This document shows positions 23,842-33,414 of a DNA stretch of 51,139 nucleotides, one piece after another (position 1 is the stretch's first letter; the number at the start of each line of letters is the position of its first letter). The stretch is from Lachnospiraceae bacterium (GTDB lineage Bacteria; Bacillota; Clostridia; Lachnospirales; Lachnospiraceae): NCBI GenBank assembly GCA_011959805.1, contig BLMC01000015.1, forward strand, positions 1-51,139. Direction: 5' to 3'. Made by a program: the position numbers and the translations under genes. The notes below the pieces were generated by a model. The model searched no databases. It was not told where the DNA came from and was given only the letters and a program-made list of their open reading frames with translations.

Positions 23842-25902
23842 TTAAAACACTGTACCATATAACAAACTGGTAATATCCTCCTCGCTCATTTCTAAAATGT
23901 TAATTGCATTTTCTGGTACTTCAATCTTATTTTCTCCTAGTTCTGTGGTGATGGAACCTATCATTAATAAAAAGTCTTCATCATCAACCGTAATTGCAGC
24001 ATGGTCAATTTCAATTGTATAGCGTTCACCCTTTTTTACATCTGTGTAAGCACCATCTGCACTCAATCCAATACTACTTTCTGGCGTATCCATCTGCATT
24101 TGCAGTTCATAAGATTGATCCTCATATCCCCAAACGCTAGAATACCAGAATGTAATCTCGTCATTGCTGTCAGCTTCTTGAAGTTGGAAAGTCAAATCTT
24201 CTGTATAGCTATCCTCTGTAATCTCAGCCATTCTCGAGATTCCAAAATACAGAATTTCCTCGCCCGCCTGTAAATACACACCGCCATCAATACAATCAAG
24301 TGCGCGCTCTGTGCCCGAAAAATTAATATCAACGGATATGGACTCAACATCCACATAATCACTTGAGACTGCAAGGTCTTGCGGTGTGGAAATATTAACA
24401 ATTCTGCCTTTTTTATCCAGGTAAAAATCTAGTAGGATATCTTCCTCAAAACGCATTCCAAACATATATTTTATCATATTATCCATGTTTTCTTTTAGTT
24501 CATCAAAATTTCCACGGAATGTCGATTCATACCCTCTCATAAATTCTGCATAATAATTGCTTTCCAAAATGTCATCGCACAGCGCCTCTATTGCTTGATT
24601 GTATGCGTCCTGGTCCACTGTCACCTGAACACCACCGTACTCAACAATATCATCAAAGGAAAATTCTCTCTTTTCTTTTAAGGTTTCAATCTTTATAGAT
24701 GCAGCAATCGCCTTAGTTTGTTTTTGGATAAGCTCATAAATTTCTCGTATTTCACCTGCTTTTTTGATACTTTCTGACATTTCTATCTCTTCAAACAGCG
24801 TCAAAGAATAATCTTCAGGAAGTTTTTCATTGGTTATTTTTGACCATGCAGAATTATTAAAATCCCTGCCAAGGTTTGTCAGGTCAAAGCTATATATCTT
24901 ATCCTGAAAAATAATCGGAACACTTAAGTACACTGTATTGTCCGCTGCAATTAGCTTCCCAAGATCCATGTCAATTCCATATGTGCCAAGACTTAGCGCA
25001 AGCTCTGCCATTTTTTTACTGTAGTCACTAACTACATCAACCTCCACATCAATATTGCTAAAGGTTCCAAATGACTGCGGATCAGTAAAAGACAAATCAA
25101 TATTGGTGTGTATTGGTTTTGTCTTTTTCAGCTTGTTTAACTCAACAAGTCCAATATCCTTCACAACAGAATTTTGATAGGCGACCATCTCTTTCGACAT
25201 GTTTGCAAAACCTTTTGCCAGTTGATTCTTGCCATCGCCCCCCAAAATAGATTTCGCCAAAAGCACACCAGTTCCAATTACAATCACTATGGCGGCAACA
25301 CATAAAATACCAGCTATTAAACCTGTTTTCTTTTTCTTTGGTTTCGACGCTGGTGCCCCTTGGATTGGTGGTGGCGCTTGCATTGGACCGAAACCTGTCG
25401 AATCACCTCCTGTAAATTCTTGTTGTTGAAACGCAACCTGCGGCTGTTGTGTTTGATGTGCTACTTCTGTTTCGCTTAAATTCGTCCGCTGTATTGTCGG
25501 TGACGACGATTGTGTTTCCAACGTAGATTCTATTTGAGTTGATTCCGTCAATTCCCCGGATTGTAATAATGTGTCTATTTTCTGTGGTTCTTGCACTGTT
25601 ACTGATTTTGTCAACTGTACTGGTTGTGATTGATTACTTTCCTGTATTGGTTCTATTTCCACTGATTCTGACGACTGTGCAGACTGTATTGACGGCGTTA
25701 TTTTTTGTGTCTCTTCCTCTTCTATTACAATCGGATTTGACTGTTGTGTAGGAGGTACGAGCGACACTACATCCTGCGGTTCCAGCTTTGTGCCATACGC
25801 AGAAGAATATACATTCTGATCTTCCTGCATTTGTGGTTCTGCCCCATAAAGAGTGCTGCCAGAACGATTTTCTTTTGTTTCAAATTTATTGTTTTCTTCC
25901 AC
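23842..25902 (-). CDS. Large membrane-anchored extracytoplasmic protein of unknown function
   Basis: 686 residues. Starts with GTG at 25902; GGAG eight to twelve bases upstream and the close upstream stop fix this. Residues 1-185 are a low-complexity cytoplasmic region rich in Gln, Ser, Thr and Glu. KPKKKKTGLIAGIL opens a single membrane helix (about 190-215), and the rest is extracytoplasmic, mostly beta with a helical part near 380-470. The outer part resembles the DUF6583-type proteins of Firmicutes; I am not certain. It lies between the ABC ATPase (6 nt) and the permease (5 nt), so it is part of that export unit. Confidence 0.75.
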   Translation of the reverse strand: MEENNKFETKENRSGSTLYGAEPQMQEDQNVYSSAYGTKLEPQDVVSLVPPTQQSNPIVIEEEETQKITPSIQSAQSSESVEIEPIQESNQSQPVQLTKSVTVQEPQKIDTLLQSGELTESTQIESTLETQSSSPTIQRTNLSETEVAHQTQQPQVAFQQQEFTGGDSTGFGPMQAPPPIQGAPASKPKKKKTGLIAGILCVAAIVIVIGTGVLLAKSILGGDGKNQLAKGFANMSKEMVAYQNSVVKDIGLVELNKLKKTKPIHTNIDLSFTDPQSFGTFSNIDVEVDVVSDYSKKMAELALSLGTYGIDMDLGKLIAADNTVYLSVPIIFQDKIYSFDLTNLGRDFNNSAWSKITNEKLPEDYSLTLFEEIEMSESIKKAGEIREIYELIQKQTKAIAASIKIETLKEKREFSFDDIVEYGGVQVTVDQDAYNQAIEALCDDILESNYYAEFMRGYESTFRGNFDELKENMDNMIKYMFGMRFEEDILLDFYLDKKGRIVNISTPQDLAVSSDYVDVESISVDINFSGTERALDCIDGGVYLQAGEEILYFGISRMAEITEDSYTEDLTFQLQEADSNDEITFWYSSVWGYEDQSYELQMQMDTPESSIGLSADGAYTDVKKGERYTIEIDHAAITVDDEDFLLMIGSITTELGENKIEVPENAINILEMSEEDITSLLYGTVF

Positions 25903-25908
25903 TTCTTC

Positions 25909-26586
25909 TTACTCCTTTATCTGTTTCAGTAATGCTTCTTTGCGCAAAGTTCTGTCAATCTCTGTGCTCACCCCACTGTTTAAAGCAAATACCCTGTCAC
26001 ACAAATCCAAATCAGCCTCATCATGCGTGGCTAGAAGGATTGTTCCTCCCATCTGTCGATACATCGCAATATATTTTCGGATATCAGCCTTTCCCGGCAA
26101 ATCAAGTGCTGCATCTGGCTCATCCAGAATCAATATCAACGGATTCCCCGCCAGAGCACATCCGATACTGACACGCTTTCTCATTCCTCCTGAAAGCTTT
26201 CCAGCCTTCATCCGACACATTTCTGCTATACCAAGCACCTTCAAAAATCCCTGCTCCAGCGATTGCTGCAAGGCACTTGCATCTTGGTACCACAAACGCA
26301 GATTATCCATCACACTCAGTTCTGGTATCAAATAATTTTCCTGGGGAACATATCCCACATAACGGATAAAATCTTTTCTTCTCCGCACGCAAGTTCCATC
26401 AAAATAAATCTCTCCACTATCTGCTTTTCTCATGCCGGCAAGGATATTTAAAAGCGTTGATTTCCCGCACCCGTTTGTCCCAACAATGCCGACACACTGC
26501 CCTGCTTTCGCAGCAATATTCACTCCGCAGAGAACTTTCTTCCTCCCATATGAACCCATAATGTTTACTGCTTGTAAACGCTCCAC
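25909..26586 (-). CDS. ABC transporter ATPase subunit
   Basis: 225 residues with a GTG start at 26586, six bases after GGAGG. Complete nucleotide-binding domain: Walker A GTNGCGKST (36-44), Q-loop in VGYVPQENYL, signature LSGGMRKR, Walker B LILILDEPDAALD, H-loop ATHDEADL. Of the drug or polypeptide exporter (CcmA-like) class rather than sugar importers. First gene of the three-gene export unit (ATPase, anchored protein, fused permease), and only 31 nt after the Rep_3 gene. Confidence 0.9.
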   Translation of the reverse strand: MERLQAVNIMGSYGRKKVLCGVNIAAKAGQCVGIVGTNGCGKSTLLNILAGMRKADSGEIYFDGTCVRRRKDFIRYVGYVPQENYLIPELSVMDNLRLWYQDASALQQSLEQGFLKVLGIAEMCRMKAGKLSGGMRKRVSIGCALAGNPLILILDEPDAALDLPGKADIRKYIAMYRQMGGTILLATHDEADLDLCDRVFALNSGVSTEIDRTLRKEALLKQIKE

Positions 26587-26617
26587 GCTATTCCTCCATA
26601 ATCAGCCATAGCAATTT

Positions 26618-27706
26618 TTAGTTCGACAAAATTTGTTTCTCTAAGTCTGCAAAATTCATCTGTGAATATGCAGTATCCAGCTCTGTATTACTCCACGTAG
26701 AACTTTTCTTTTCACGGCTAGACTTTGTCGGTTCATTGTAGCCATTTTTAAGAATTGTCAACGCATATCCAACTTTATTATCCACCTTCTTTTTCAAAGT
26801 GTAAGTCAAAATCTCAATCATCTGTTCGTGTGTGCGGTCATTTGCATTCGCTGTGCGCAGAATATCTTTTGCTTCCTTGGGACTACAATCAAACAGGTCA
26901 ATAATTTCTTGTTCCTCCGCTGTTGTAGGAATCGCCTCGCCATTTTTCTCGATGGTCTCATACTCTACTATAGTATTATTCCGTCGAATACGTTTCACTT
27001 TAAATCGAACTGCACTAATACTATGCTGTCCACTTGGAAGCTTTTCATTAATCAATTCATACTCAAATGAAATATCAGTATTTCCATTGATTTCTTGGTA
27101 TGGCTTGTCAAGAATCTCACGTTTGACATTGCCGTTGGCATAAGATTCAGGTATCTTCATCATTCTGCGAAGCTCATCAAAGGAAATCACGAAAACTCCT
27201 CCATTAAACGTTTCCTTGTCCTTCAATAAATAATAGAGCCTTTTAGAATATTTCTTTGTGAGGTTTAACGGATACTCTATCCGGTAGTATGCCCCCTGTT
27301 TTGCAGACATAATCATCTCTTTTACTTCTGGGTGCAAGTCCAACACAATCTTGCTCCGGTTCTCATCCCCGCGCTTTTTCTGATATTTAATTTTGCTAAA
27401 CCAAGGATAGTAAATATCAGTTCCCTCATCCTCTTTCAATCGGAATCCAAGTCCCTCAAACTTTTTTACTGCTTTTTGCAGATAACTATACGCATTCGAT
27501 TCATCGTGCAAGTTATAAAGATGTTTCACATCACCAATATTAATCTCATAGCGCGTATTTTCCTCTGTGTCATCACCCTCACCGACAATCCCGAGCAGTA
27601 TATCAAGAATGTCGTTTTGTCTTCTGTCCAGATCATACCTAGCCTCAATAATGGTCTGTGGTCGAAATGCCACCTCAGTCCCACCTCTCTTTTTCTTACG
27701 ATTCAT
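26618..27706 (-). CDS. Rep_3-family plasmid-type replication initiator
   Basis: 362 residues; AAAGAGG seven bases before the ATG. The N-terminal 240 residues match the paired winged-helix layout of RepB/Rep_3 initiators: ARYDLDRRQNDILDILLGIV, KHLYNLHDESNAYSYLQKAV, then YPLNLTKKYSKRLYYLLKD and the FDELRRMMKIPESY helix. The C-terminal part (260-362) is helical and less conserved. Rep_3 proteins bind iterons and start plasmid replication. No iterons, parA or other plasmid gene is nearby, and the gene reads into an ABC operon, so this is probably a chromosomal or domesticated copy. Alternatively, the window could belong to a chromid. Confidence 0.82.
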   Translation of the reverse strand: MNRKKKRGGTEVAFRPQTIIEARYDLDRRQNDILDILLGIVGEGDDTEENTRYEINIGDVKHLYNLHDESNAYSYLQKAVKKFEGLGFRLKEDEGTDIYYPWFSKIKYQKKRGDENRSKIVLDLHPEVKEMIMSAKQGAYYRIEYPLNLTKKYSKRLYYLLKDKETFNGGVFVISFDELRRMMKIPESYANGNVKREILDKPYQEINGNTDISFEYELINEKLPSGQHSISAVRFKVKRIRRNNTIVEYETIEKNGEAIPTTAEEQEIIDLFDCSPKEAKDILRTANANDRTHEQMIEILTYTLKKKVDNKVGYALTILKNGYNEPTKSSREKKSSTWSNTELDTAYSQMNFADLEKQILSN

Positions 27707-27835
27707 TCAATAACCTCTTTCGCAGCCGTTTCCAGCATCTTGTTGCCACTTTTCGTATAAACTTAATAATAATCCAATTTCAACATTTGCGCAAGCCGAT
27801 TATATCAATTTCTATAAAACGTCCAAAAGTATCTA

Positions 27836-29080
27836 TTATTTCCCATAACGTGCCGCTTCATACAGCACATGAAGCGCTCGCATCTGTTCATCTTGTTCCA
27901 ATCCAGCCAAAGTCTCAATTTCTATGGGGGATTCATACGGCGCTGGTCGCTCTTTTCTATGTTTGCGTATCGTCTTTTTGTATCTGCGCCGAATACGCTG
28001 TGCCTCTGTCTCATCGCCGCGCCGACTCATTCTATACAAAAATTCTTCTCTGTCAAATCTCTTTTCTGGTTCCAGTTCCTCAATAACATCCCCGTTGTCA
28101 TCATGACCATTGCGAAAATCTCGAAGCACTTGGCGAATCACCATAAAGACACCATAAAGAAATAGTAAAATGCAAAACCCACCAATTACATATAAAATTG
28201 CATTGGCAAGTTGAGAAGGTTTTGGCGGTGGTCCATCTCCATTGATTAATTCCATCCTATCTACAACTCCTGAATTCGGCCCTTGAAAGTTCATTATCCC
28301 CTCATTTTCATAAGGAATCAGTTTCACTGGTCCAAACCATTCTCGAATATCTGTATAATGCCTTAGATTGGTCATAAAAATAGCGGGAAGCATCCCCACA
28401 AAGAGCGCAACCAAAAAAGCAAAAAACACCGAAAAACCAATCCCATAAACACGTCGTTTGGAAATCCCCTTCGTCCGTTTATTGATATTTAGATAATTTT
28501 CTGCCGCATTTATATATTCGTGCACAAGCGCCAGAAATGTATATACAATCGCACTAAAAAATGCAATGTCACACAAACCTTTCGCCATCAGACAAAGTCC
28601 CAAAACATAGATTCCGACAAAAAACCATATCCGCGAAAGTGCTGGATCATTCAAAAAGCCTATTTCTTCTGGCGCCAATGGGTCCTCCCTTTTTCGTCTT
28701 GCAGCCTTAATTCTATCGCAAAAACGCATCACAAAAATAACAGTTGTCTCCATCAAAATCCCAACACTATAACACATGTCATGCAATGTTGCCCCATCTT
28801 CTCTATCTGCCATAAATAAGAACCCCGCGACAGCACCTCCCATCATAGCAAATAGGAGCACGCACAATAAACAATACCAAAAAAGACTTTGGAAATGTCT
28901 GATTGCTTTGTCTGTCAAAATAATTGGAACTACAATCAACAAACATTTTAAATAAAAAACTACTGTTATCTCAGGGCTTGAAATATATCCTACTGCACAG
29001 ACAAGCGGAATTAGAACTGCAAAAATTAGCGTGGCATGAAAATACTCTATCCCTTTCAAACACCGTCTTAACAGCGTCAC
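27836..29080 (-). CDS. Membrane protein of a MoxR-DUF58 operon, DUF4129-like C-terminus
   Basis: 414 residues from a GTG at 29080. The start overlaps the DUF58 stop as GTGA, with GGAGG seven bases upstream, so the longer frame from 29158 is rejected. About six N-terminal helices (to residue 230), an outer loop with prolines (230-330), one more helix (about 335-355) and a charged cytoplasmic tail ending ALHVLYEAARYGK, the pattern seen at the end of DUF4129 proteins. In related operons this position is held by a transglutaminase-DUF4129 protein; the transglutaminase part is absent here. Role inferred: membrane component of a surface-protein or wall-related MoxR system. Confidence 0.75.
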   Translation of the reverse strand: MTLLRRCLKGIEYFHATLIFAVLIPLVCAVGYISSPEITVVFYLKCLLIVVPIILTDKAIRHFQSLFWYCLLCVLLFAMMGGAVAGFLFMADREDGATLHDMCYSVGILMETTVIFVMRFCDRIKAARRKREDPLAPEEIGFLNDPALSRIWFFVGIYVLGLCLMAKGLCDIAFFSAIVYTFLALVHEYINAAENYLNINKRTKGISKRRVYGIGFSVFFAFLVALFVGMLPAIFMTNLRHYTDIREWFGPVKLIPYENEGIMNFQGPNSGVVDRMELINGDGPPPKPSQLANAILYVIGGFCILLFLYGVFMVIRQVLRDFRNGHDDNGDVIEELEPEKRFDREEFLYRMSRRGDETEAQRIRRRYKKTIRKHRKERPAPYESPIEIETLAGLEQDEQMRALHVLYEAARYGK

Positions 29081-30231
29081 CGCTCCACCTCCTCGAACAC
29101 AATACAAATATTTCCTCTCTGGCTTACATCTTTGCTTGCAAAACCTTTTATAGTACATTCTCGCGTTTCTTTTTCCCCACTATAAACAGGAACTACAATT
29201 AGTGTCTGTTGCTCTGCTGTATACATACGAATGGAATCATACAATGTTTTATCTAAATTTTTTGTAATAAACACCAACAAGGTATCCTTCGAGAGTGGTC
29301 TACTAGAAAAAGTATTCTCAAAACTTCTTTGGAGAAGCTGTCCAAATTCCTCTATGTCCTCCTCTTTATCAAACTCTGCAAGAAGCCGTTCAAAGACAAT
29401 GCGATTTCCTTTATTGTTCGATGGCAAAAATACTTGACGATTCTTTCCATTATATGCAAAACCAACTTCTGTATTCTGTCTTAGCAGATTTCTAATTACC
29501 GATGCCGCAAGAGCAATGCTCTCTTCCACTAAATCTTCATATTTTAGAATTCCTGTATCCTCAACATCCAGAAAAATCATTGCCTTCTGTGACTGAACCG
29601 AATCAAAAGTATTAACCATAAGCGCGCCTGTCTTTGCACTTGCCTTCCAGTTAATTGTTTTCATAGGGTCATCTATTGTGTATTCTCGAATTGTACGAAA
29701 TGCAAACGGATCTTCATAAAGTCGCCTAGCACATTGATGTATTCCCAACATACGTTCACACATCGTTATAATTTGTGACACATTTTTGATTTTAGGATAC
29801 ACATAAATTTGTGCTGTTGTAGGAATTGCTTTGCTATAATGTTTTCGATACAGAACTGTAAAAGTCGTAATATCCGCATCGCTTGCAGTATATTTGCCTC
29901 TTTTCGTGCACTTTACTGGAATCTCTCTAGTTATTTTCTGCCTGCCAAACACCGCAAACACATCTCTTTTATAGATATAATCACTGACATTGGTATTTTC
30001 CACATCTGCAAAATCAAGCTCTTTTCTTGTGTGAAATCCAACCTCAAGAACTGGAATTGGCATTCGTTTCCGGTTCTCAATCATCTCATAGAGTTTTGTC
30101 TCTTGCCCTGCATAGACTGCATCTGTATCAAACCATAATTTGACAAAGATATCCTTTGCCCACTGCGTTCGATAAAATATCTCCCACAAAGTGCCAACTG
30201 TTAGCACTCCAAGCAAAAAAATAACAATCAT
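29077..30231 (-). CDS. DUF58 domain protein
   Basis: 384 residues from the ATG at 30231, which overlaps the MoxR stop as ATGA; a TTG five codons earlier is less likely. One or two N-terminal hydrophobic stretches (about 1-15), then a beta-rich region, and the DUF58 signature around residues 180-200 (FRTIREYTIDDPMKTINWKASAKTGALMVN shortened here to DDPMKTINWKASAKTG). A von Willebrand A-like C-terminal half with VFLDVEDTG-type strand follows. Normally encoded with MoxR ATPases; function generally unknown, thought to be assembled or activated by MoxR. Confidence 0.88.
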   Translation of the reverse strand: MIVIFLLGVLTVGTLWEIFYRTQWAKDIFVKLWFDTDAVYAGQETKLYEMIENRKRMPIPVLEVGFHTRKELDFADVENTNVSDYIYKRDVFAVFGRQKITREIPVKCTKRGKYTASDADITTFTVLYRKHYSKAIPTTAQIYVYPKIKNVSQIITMCERMLGIHQCARRLYEDPFAFRTIREYTIDDPMKTINWKASAKTGALMVNTFDSVQSQKAMIFLDVEDTGILKYEDLVEESIALAASVIRNLLRQNTEVGFAYNGKNRQVFLPSNNKGNRIVFERLLAEFDKEEDIEEFGQLLQRSFENTFSSRPLSKDTLLVFITKNLDKTLYDSIRMYTAEQQTLIVVPVYSGEKETRECTIKGFASKDVSQRGNICIVFEEVER

Positions 30232-31160
30232 CTCTTTGCCTTCCAATCCTCTGTCGGCAATTCAATCCGATTTAAAATCCCTGAAACCACAGACTTTTTT
30301 TGTGTGTCATCAAACTCACCAATCAGACGATGACACAAGACATAATGCGCCACTTCCTTGATATCCTCTGGAACAACAAAATCTCTCCCTTGCACAAGTG
30401 CATATCCTTGTGATGCGCGCAAAAGTGCAAGTGTCCCTCGAGGACTAACTCCTGTCCTATTTTTTCTGGTTGCCTGCACTAACGCTACAAGATATCCTCG
30501 CAAATCCTCATGTACATAGACTTCGCGACATTTTTGTTGAAGAAGTCGAATCTCCTGCGCACTACACACAGCGTCAAGATTCGCAAGTGGTTCTGCATTG
30601 ATAAAGCGGTCTAACATTTGACGTTCTTCTGACGCGCTAAGACTGCCCATCGATATTTTCATAATAAAACGGTCTAGCTGTGCCTCTGGCAGCGGAAAGC
30701 ACCCGATGGTCTCCACTGGATTTTGTGTTGCAATCACAAAAAATGGCGGTTCCAAAACTCTTGTTTCCCCGTCAACTGTCACCTGACGTTCTGCCATGCA
30801 CTCCAAAAGGCTTGACTGGGTGCGCGGTGTTGCACGATTAATCTCATCTGCCAACAATATATTCGTAAATACTGGTCCCTCCTTAAAGACAAATGTCCCT
30901 TTCTCCTGATGAAAAAAAGAAAGTCCAGTCACATCACTTGGAAGCAAATCTGGTGTAAACTGTACACGGTCAAATTTACAGCCCATCGATTTTGCCAGCG
31001 CTCGCGCAAGCACTGTCTTGCCTGTTCCGGGCACATCCTCTAAAAGGACATGGCCGCCAACTGCCAGCGCCGCCAAAAGAAGTTGCGTCACTTCCTTTTT
31101 ACCAATCATCACTTTTGCGATGTTCTCTTCAATTTTTGATAGTATTCTGCTCTCCTCCAT
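30228..31160 (-). CDS. MoxR-family AAA+ ATPase
   Basis: 310 residues. Walker A GTGKT (45-49) in LLEDVPGTGKTVLARA, Walker B NILLADEINRA, sensor 1 ATQNPVE and a C-terminal lid domain with GVSPRGTLALLRASQ. ATGGAGGG precedes the start. First gene of a three-gene operon with 4-nt overlaps to DUF58 and then to the membrane protein. MoxR ATPases act as chaperones inserting metals or cofactors or activating VWA-type partners. Confidence 0.93.
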   Translation of the reverse strand: MEESRILSKIEENIAKVMIGKKEVTQLLLAALAVGGHVLLEDVPGTGKTVLARALAKSMGCKFDRVQFTPDLLPSDVTGLSFFHQEKGTFVFKEGPVFTNILLADEINRATPRTQSSLLECMAERQVTVDGETRVLEPPFFVIATQNPVETIGCFPLPEAQLDRFIMKISMGSLSASEERQMLDRFINAEPLANLDAVCSAQEIRLLQQKCREVYVHEDLRGYLVALVQATRKNRTGVSPRGTLALLRASQGYALVQGRDFVVPEDIKEVAHYVLCHRLIGEFDDTQKKSVVSGILNRIELPTEDWKAKR

Positions 31161-31295
31161 CTATTCCCTCCATTTGTCTGCCGCACATAAAATCCAAACA
31201 ATCCTTTTGTAATAATCAATTGCGCAGCATAATACATTCTTCTGCGCGCCGTCAAAAGCCTATCAGATGAAGACTGAATCCCGTCACTGATAACA
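31161..31295. other. Leader region of the MoxR operon
   Basis: No gene. It contains a GCGCGCAG...CTGCGC inverted repeat (about 31215-31247). No consensus promoter could be placed with confidence. Confidence 0.35.
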
Positions 31296-31334
31296 ATAAG
31301 CTACTCACTGCTTATAGAAGTGGGAGTCATTCCA
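31296..31334. other. Possible IS200/IS605-type end hairpin remnant
   Basis: ATAAGC-tactcact-GCTTAT (31296-31315) and CTCACT...AGTGGG (31304-31324) are two alternative stems, followed by AGTCATTCC. The arrangement recalls the subterminal right-end hairpin of IS200/IS605 elements, whose tnpB would lie to the left. No tnpB homology was recognised there, so this is a weak call. Confidence 0.25.
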
Positions 31335-31489
31335 CATATGATACAATAAAATTAAACACTTATTATATTTTTATTATAATCCCAAGATTTTAAAATGTAC
31401 AGATAAGATGGAAAAAAGCAAGCTTTCATTTTACTTGTTGTTTATGCATCTTTGATTTTAGTATAACTTTGTTTATTGAAGGCGTAAAT
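31335..31489. other. AT-rich intergenic stretch
   Basis: No gene, repeat or clear promoter was recognised between the MoxR leader and the structure following the GH43 gene. Confidence 0.4.
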
Positions 31490-31553
31490 GCCAACATTTT
31501 GCACACAAAATACAAAGATATGTATTTTGATACGCGATTTTCACTGTGTTGGC
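31490..31553. other. Two-level inverted repeat after the GH43 gene
   Basis: Outer arms GCCAACA (31490-31496) and TGTTGGC (31547-31553) enclose AAAATACA (31507-31514) and TGTATTTT (31521-31528). It lies 18 bp past the GH43 stop but has no U run, so it may protect the mRNA 3' end rather than terminate. Confidence 0.5.
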
Positions 31554-31570
31554 CAATAAGTAAACAATAA

Positions 31571-33232
31571 CTACTTACTTCCCCATACTGCCACATTATC
31601 CCCAAGCGCCGTAAAAGTCATAACCACTTTTCTTTCATTGGGATTAAAATAAAGCTGTTCACTTGGCATCTTTAGAAAAACTCCTTTATATGTTACATTG
31701 TCAATTGTAATTGTCATATTAGGTGTACCATCCTCGTGTGTCCATTCTCCATTCAACTCACCTGAAACAGTCCCATCCTTATTTAACATAATCTTTGATG
31801 GCAACATTACACCCAATGTTTTATTTCCTACTGCTTGGTAATAAGTTGTAGGCATGTGCACAATAAATTCATACTCACCACACATCTCCTCAATAGAATA
31901 TCCTGTCACACTAATTTTCTCATCTGCATATTCATAGGGCGCTGCAACGAGCCAACCATCTTTATTTACAAAAATCTGTTGTACTCGCACTTCGTGAGCT
32001 TCTAAGACACCATTTTTTCCGCCTGCAAAACGAGAATGATATATTAAAAAGATTTCGCCCTCCTCTGTCACATACGCGGAATTATGTCCTTGCGCCACAC
32101 GAATTTCACGGTTTCCTGTCCAGTCATAGGAACCCATAATACGCACGCCCACCTTCTCAAACAGGTCGTTACACTCCGCGGTATAGATTGCACTATTTCC
32201 TGCTTCATCCACATAAGGGCCTGTAATATTCTCTGCGCGAAACACTCTTATTTGATAACCGCCATCTGCCACAAGTCCACCATAAGATACAAACAGATAA
32301 TAATATCCATCTTTCTCAATAATATAAGGGCCTTCACCCGAAACCCCAAAACCACCGTGTACTTTATAACCATAATATGCATCCTGCGCATTTGGTATTG
32401 TCTTATAAGTTGTTGCGTAATCCCTTAATCCTGTATTCTCATCAAGTTTGAGCATATATAGACCACCAAACCACGAACCAAAAACCATCCAAAGTGAACC
32501 ATCTTTATCAAAAGTAACACACGGATCAATCGCGTTAAGCTTTGTATTTTTAATATTCTGGTATCGAGTCAAATCCGCCCCATCCCCAAGCACTTGATAT
32601 ACATCTGTCAGTTTTATATCATGAGAATCTGTATTAAAACCAGAATATACTACTGGTCCCACATACTTATATGGCCCCTCAATGTTATCTGCCGTGAGCA
32701 AAACAATAACTGAGTTCCAATCGTTTCCATTCACACTCATATAAAAACAATACTTGTTCATATTTGGATTATATATTACATCTGGCGCCCACAGATTGCC
32801 ATTTAGATTGGGATTGGTCGCTGTCTTGCAGTATTCTTCCCACTCCTTTTGAAACAAATCTGCATATTCTGAATTAATATTCATTGTAAAAGGTTCCCAA
32901 TTCCTCAAATCTGTACTTTTTGCCCACGCCATATGAGAACCAAATATATAATACGTACCGTTATCATAAACAACCGAAGGGTCATGTACACTTACACGGC
33001 TATATGGCACCTCTGTCATTTCTATTTCCTCCTCTTGCATCTTTTTTGAAATTTCATTTTGCATCTGGCTGTTTGTCACAACATCCTTTTTCTCTATATC
33101 AGTCACAGTATTTTCTTGTGGTATTGTTGTATTATAATCTGTAGAATTTGCTTTTTGCCCTTTGCAGCTACTTAACACTGCACACAGTACCACAACAACT
33201 AACAACCCTGCTATTATTCTTTTGTTCATCAT
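31571..33232 (-). CDS. GH43 arabinan endo-1,5-alpha-L-arabinanase-like lipoprotein
   Basis: 553 residues from the ATG at 33232 (GGGAG upstream; a GTG three codons earlier lies inside that site). Signal peptide with lipobox LSSC (Cys at 23), so a surface lipoprotein. Five-bladed GH43 catalytic domain from about 80 to 400 with the expected triad: base D84 in VHDPSVV, Asp 236 in NAIDPCVTF, acid E300 in GVSGEGPYI. A C-terminal beta domain (about 440-550), as in Abn2-type arabinanases, follows. It would cut arabinan side chains of pectin outside the cell; exact linkage specificity is inferred. It lies downstream of two sugar importers and after a terminator, so may have its own promoter. Confidence 0.85.
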   Translation of the reverse strand: MMNKRIIAGLLVVVVLCAVLSSCKGQKANSTDYNTTIPQENTVTDIEKKDVVTNSQMQNEISKKMQEEEIEMTEVPYSRVSVHDPSVVYDNGTYYIFGSHMAWAKSTDLRNWEPFTMNINSEYADLFQKEWEEYCKTATNPNLNGNLWAPDVIYNPNMNKYCFYMSVNGNDWNSVIVLLTADNIEGPYKYVGPVVYSGFNTDSHDIKLTDVYQVLGDGADLTRYQNIKNTKLNAIDPCVTFDKDGSLWMVFGSWFGGLYMLKLDENTGLRDYATTYKTIPNAQDAYYGYKVHGGFGVSGEGPYIIEKDGYYYLFVSYGGLVADGGYQIRVFRAENITGPYVDEAGNSAIYTAECNDLFEKVGVRIMGSYDWTGNREIRVAQGHNSAYVTEEGEIFLIYHSRFAGGKNGVLEAHEVRVQQIFVNKDGWLVAAPYEYADEKISVTGYSIEEMCGEYEFIVHMPTTYYQAVGNKTLGVMLPSKIMLNKDGTVSGELNGEWTHEDGTPNMTITIDNVTYKGVFLKMPSEQLYFNPNERKVVMTFTALGDNVAVWGSK

Positions 33233-33323
33233 TCTTGTCACTCCCTTCCACCACTCAAATCCATAAAAATATTGGTTGAATTCTTGTCGTTTCTTTCTAT
33301 ATTAAGTCCAAGAGATTGTTTTC

Positions 33324-33356
33324 AAAAAGGAGGGCATCTAAAACAACGCCCTCCTT
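33324..33356 (-). terminator. Strong intrinsic terminator after the sugar-binding protein gene
   Basis: Minus strand AAGGAGGGC, 12-nt loop, GCCCTCCTTTTTG: a perfect 9-bp GC-rich stem. It separates the transporter unit from the GH43 gene. Confidence 0.9.
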
Positions 33357-33414
33357 CTTTCGCATTATTTACTAATACAATATTCTATCCTACTTGATAT
33401 CAATGATTTTGACT

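Noticed and set aside
27707-27835. Iterons of a Rep_3 origin upstream of the initiator
   Set aside because: No direct repeats of about 20 bp could be seen in the gap.
30992-31270. Plus-strand 92-codon frame across the MoxR start
   Set aside because: No ribosome-binding site and it is largely opposite the conserved MoxR coding sequence.
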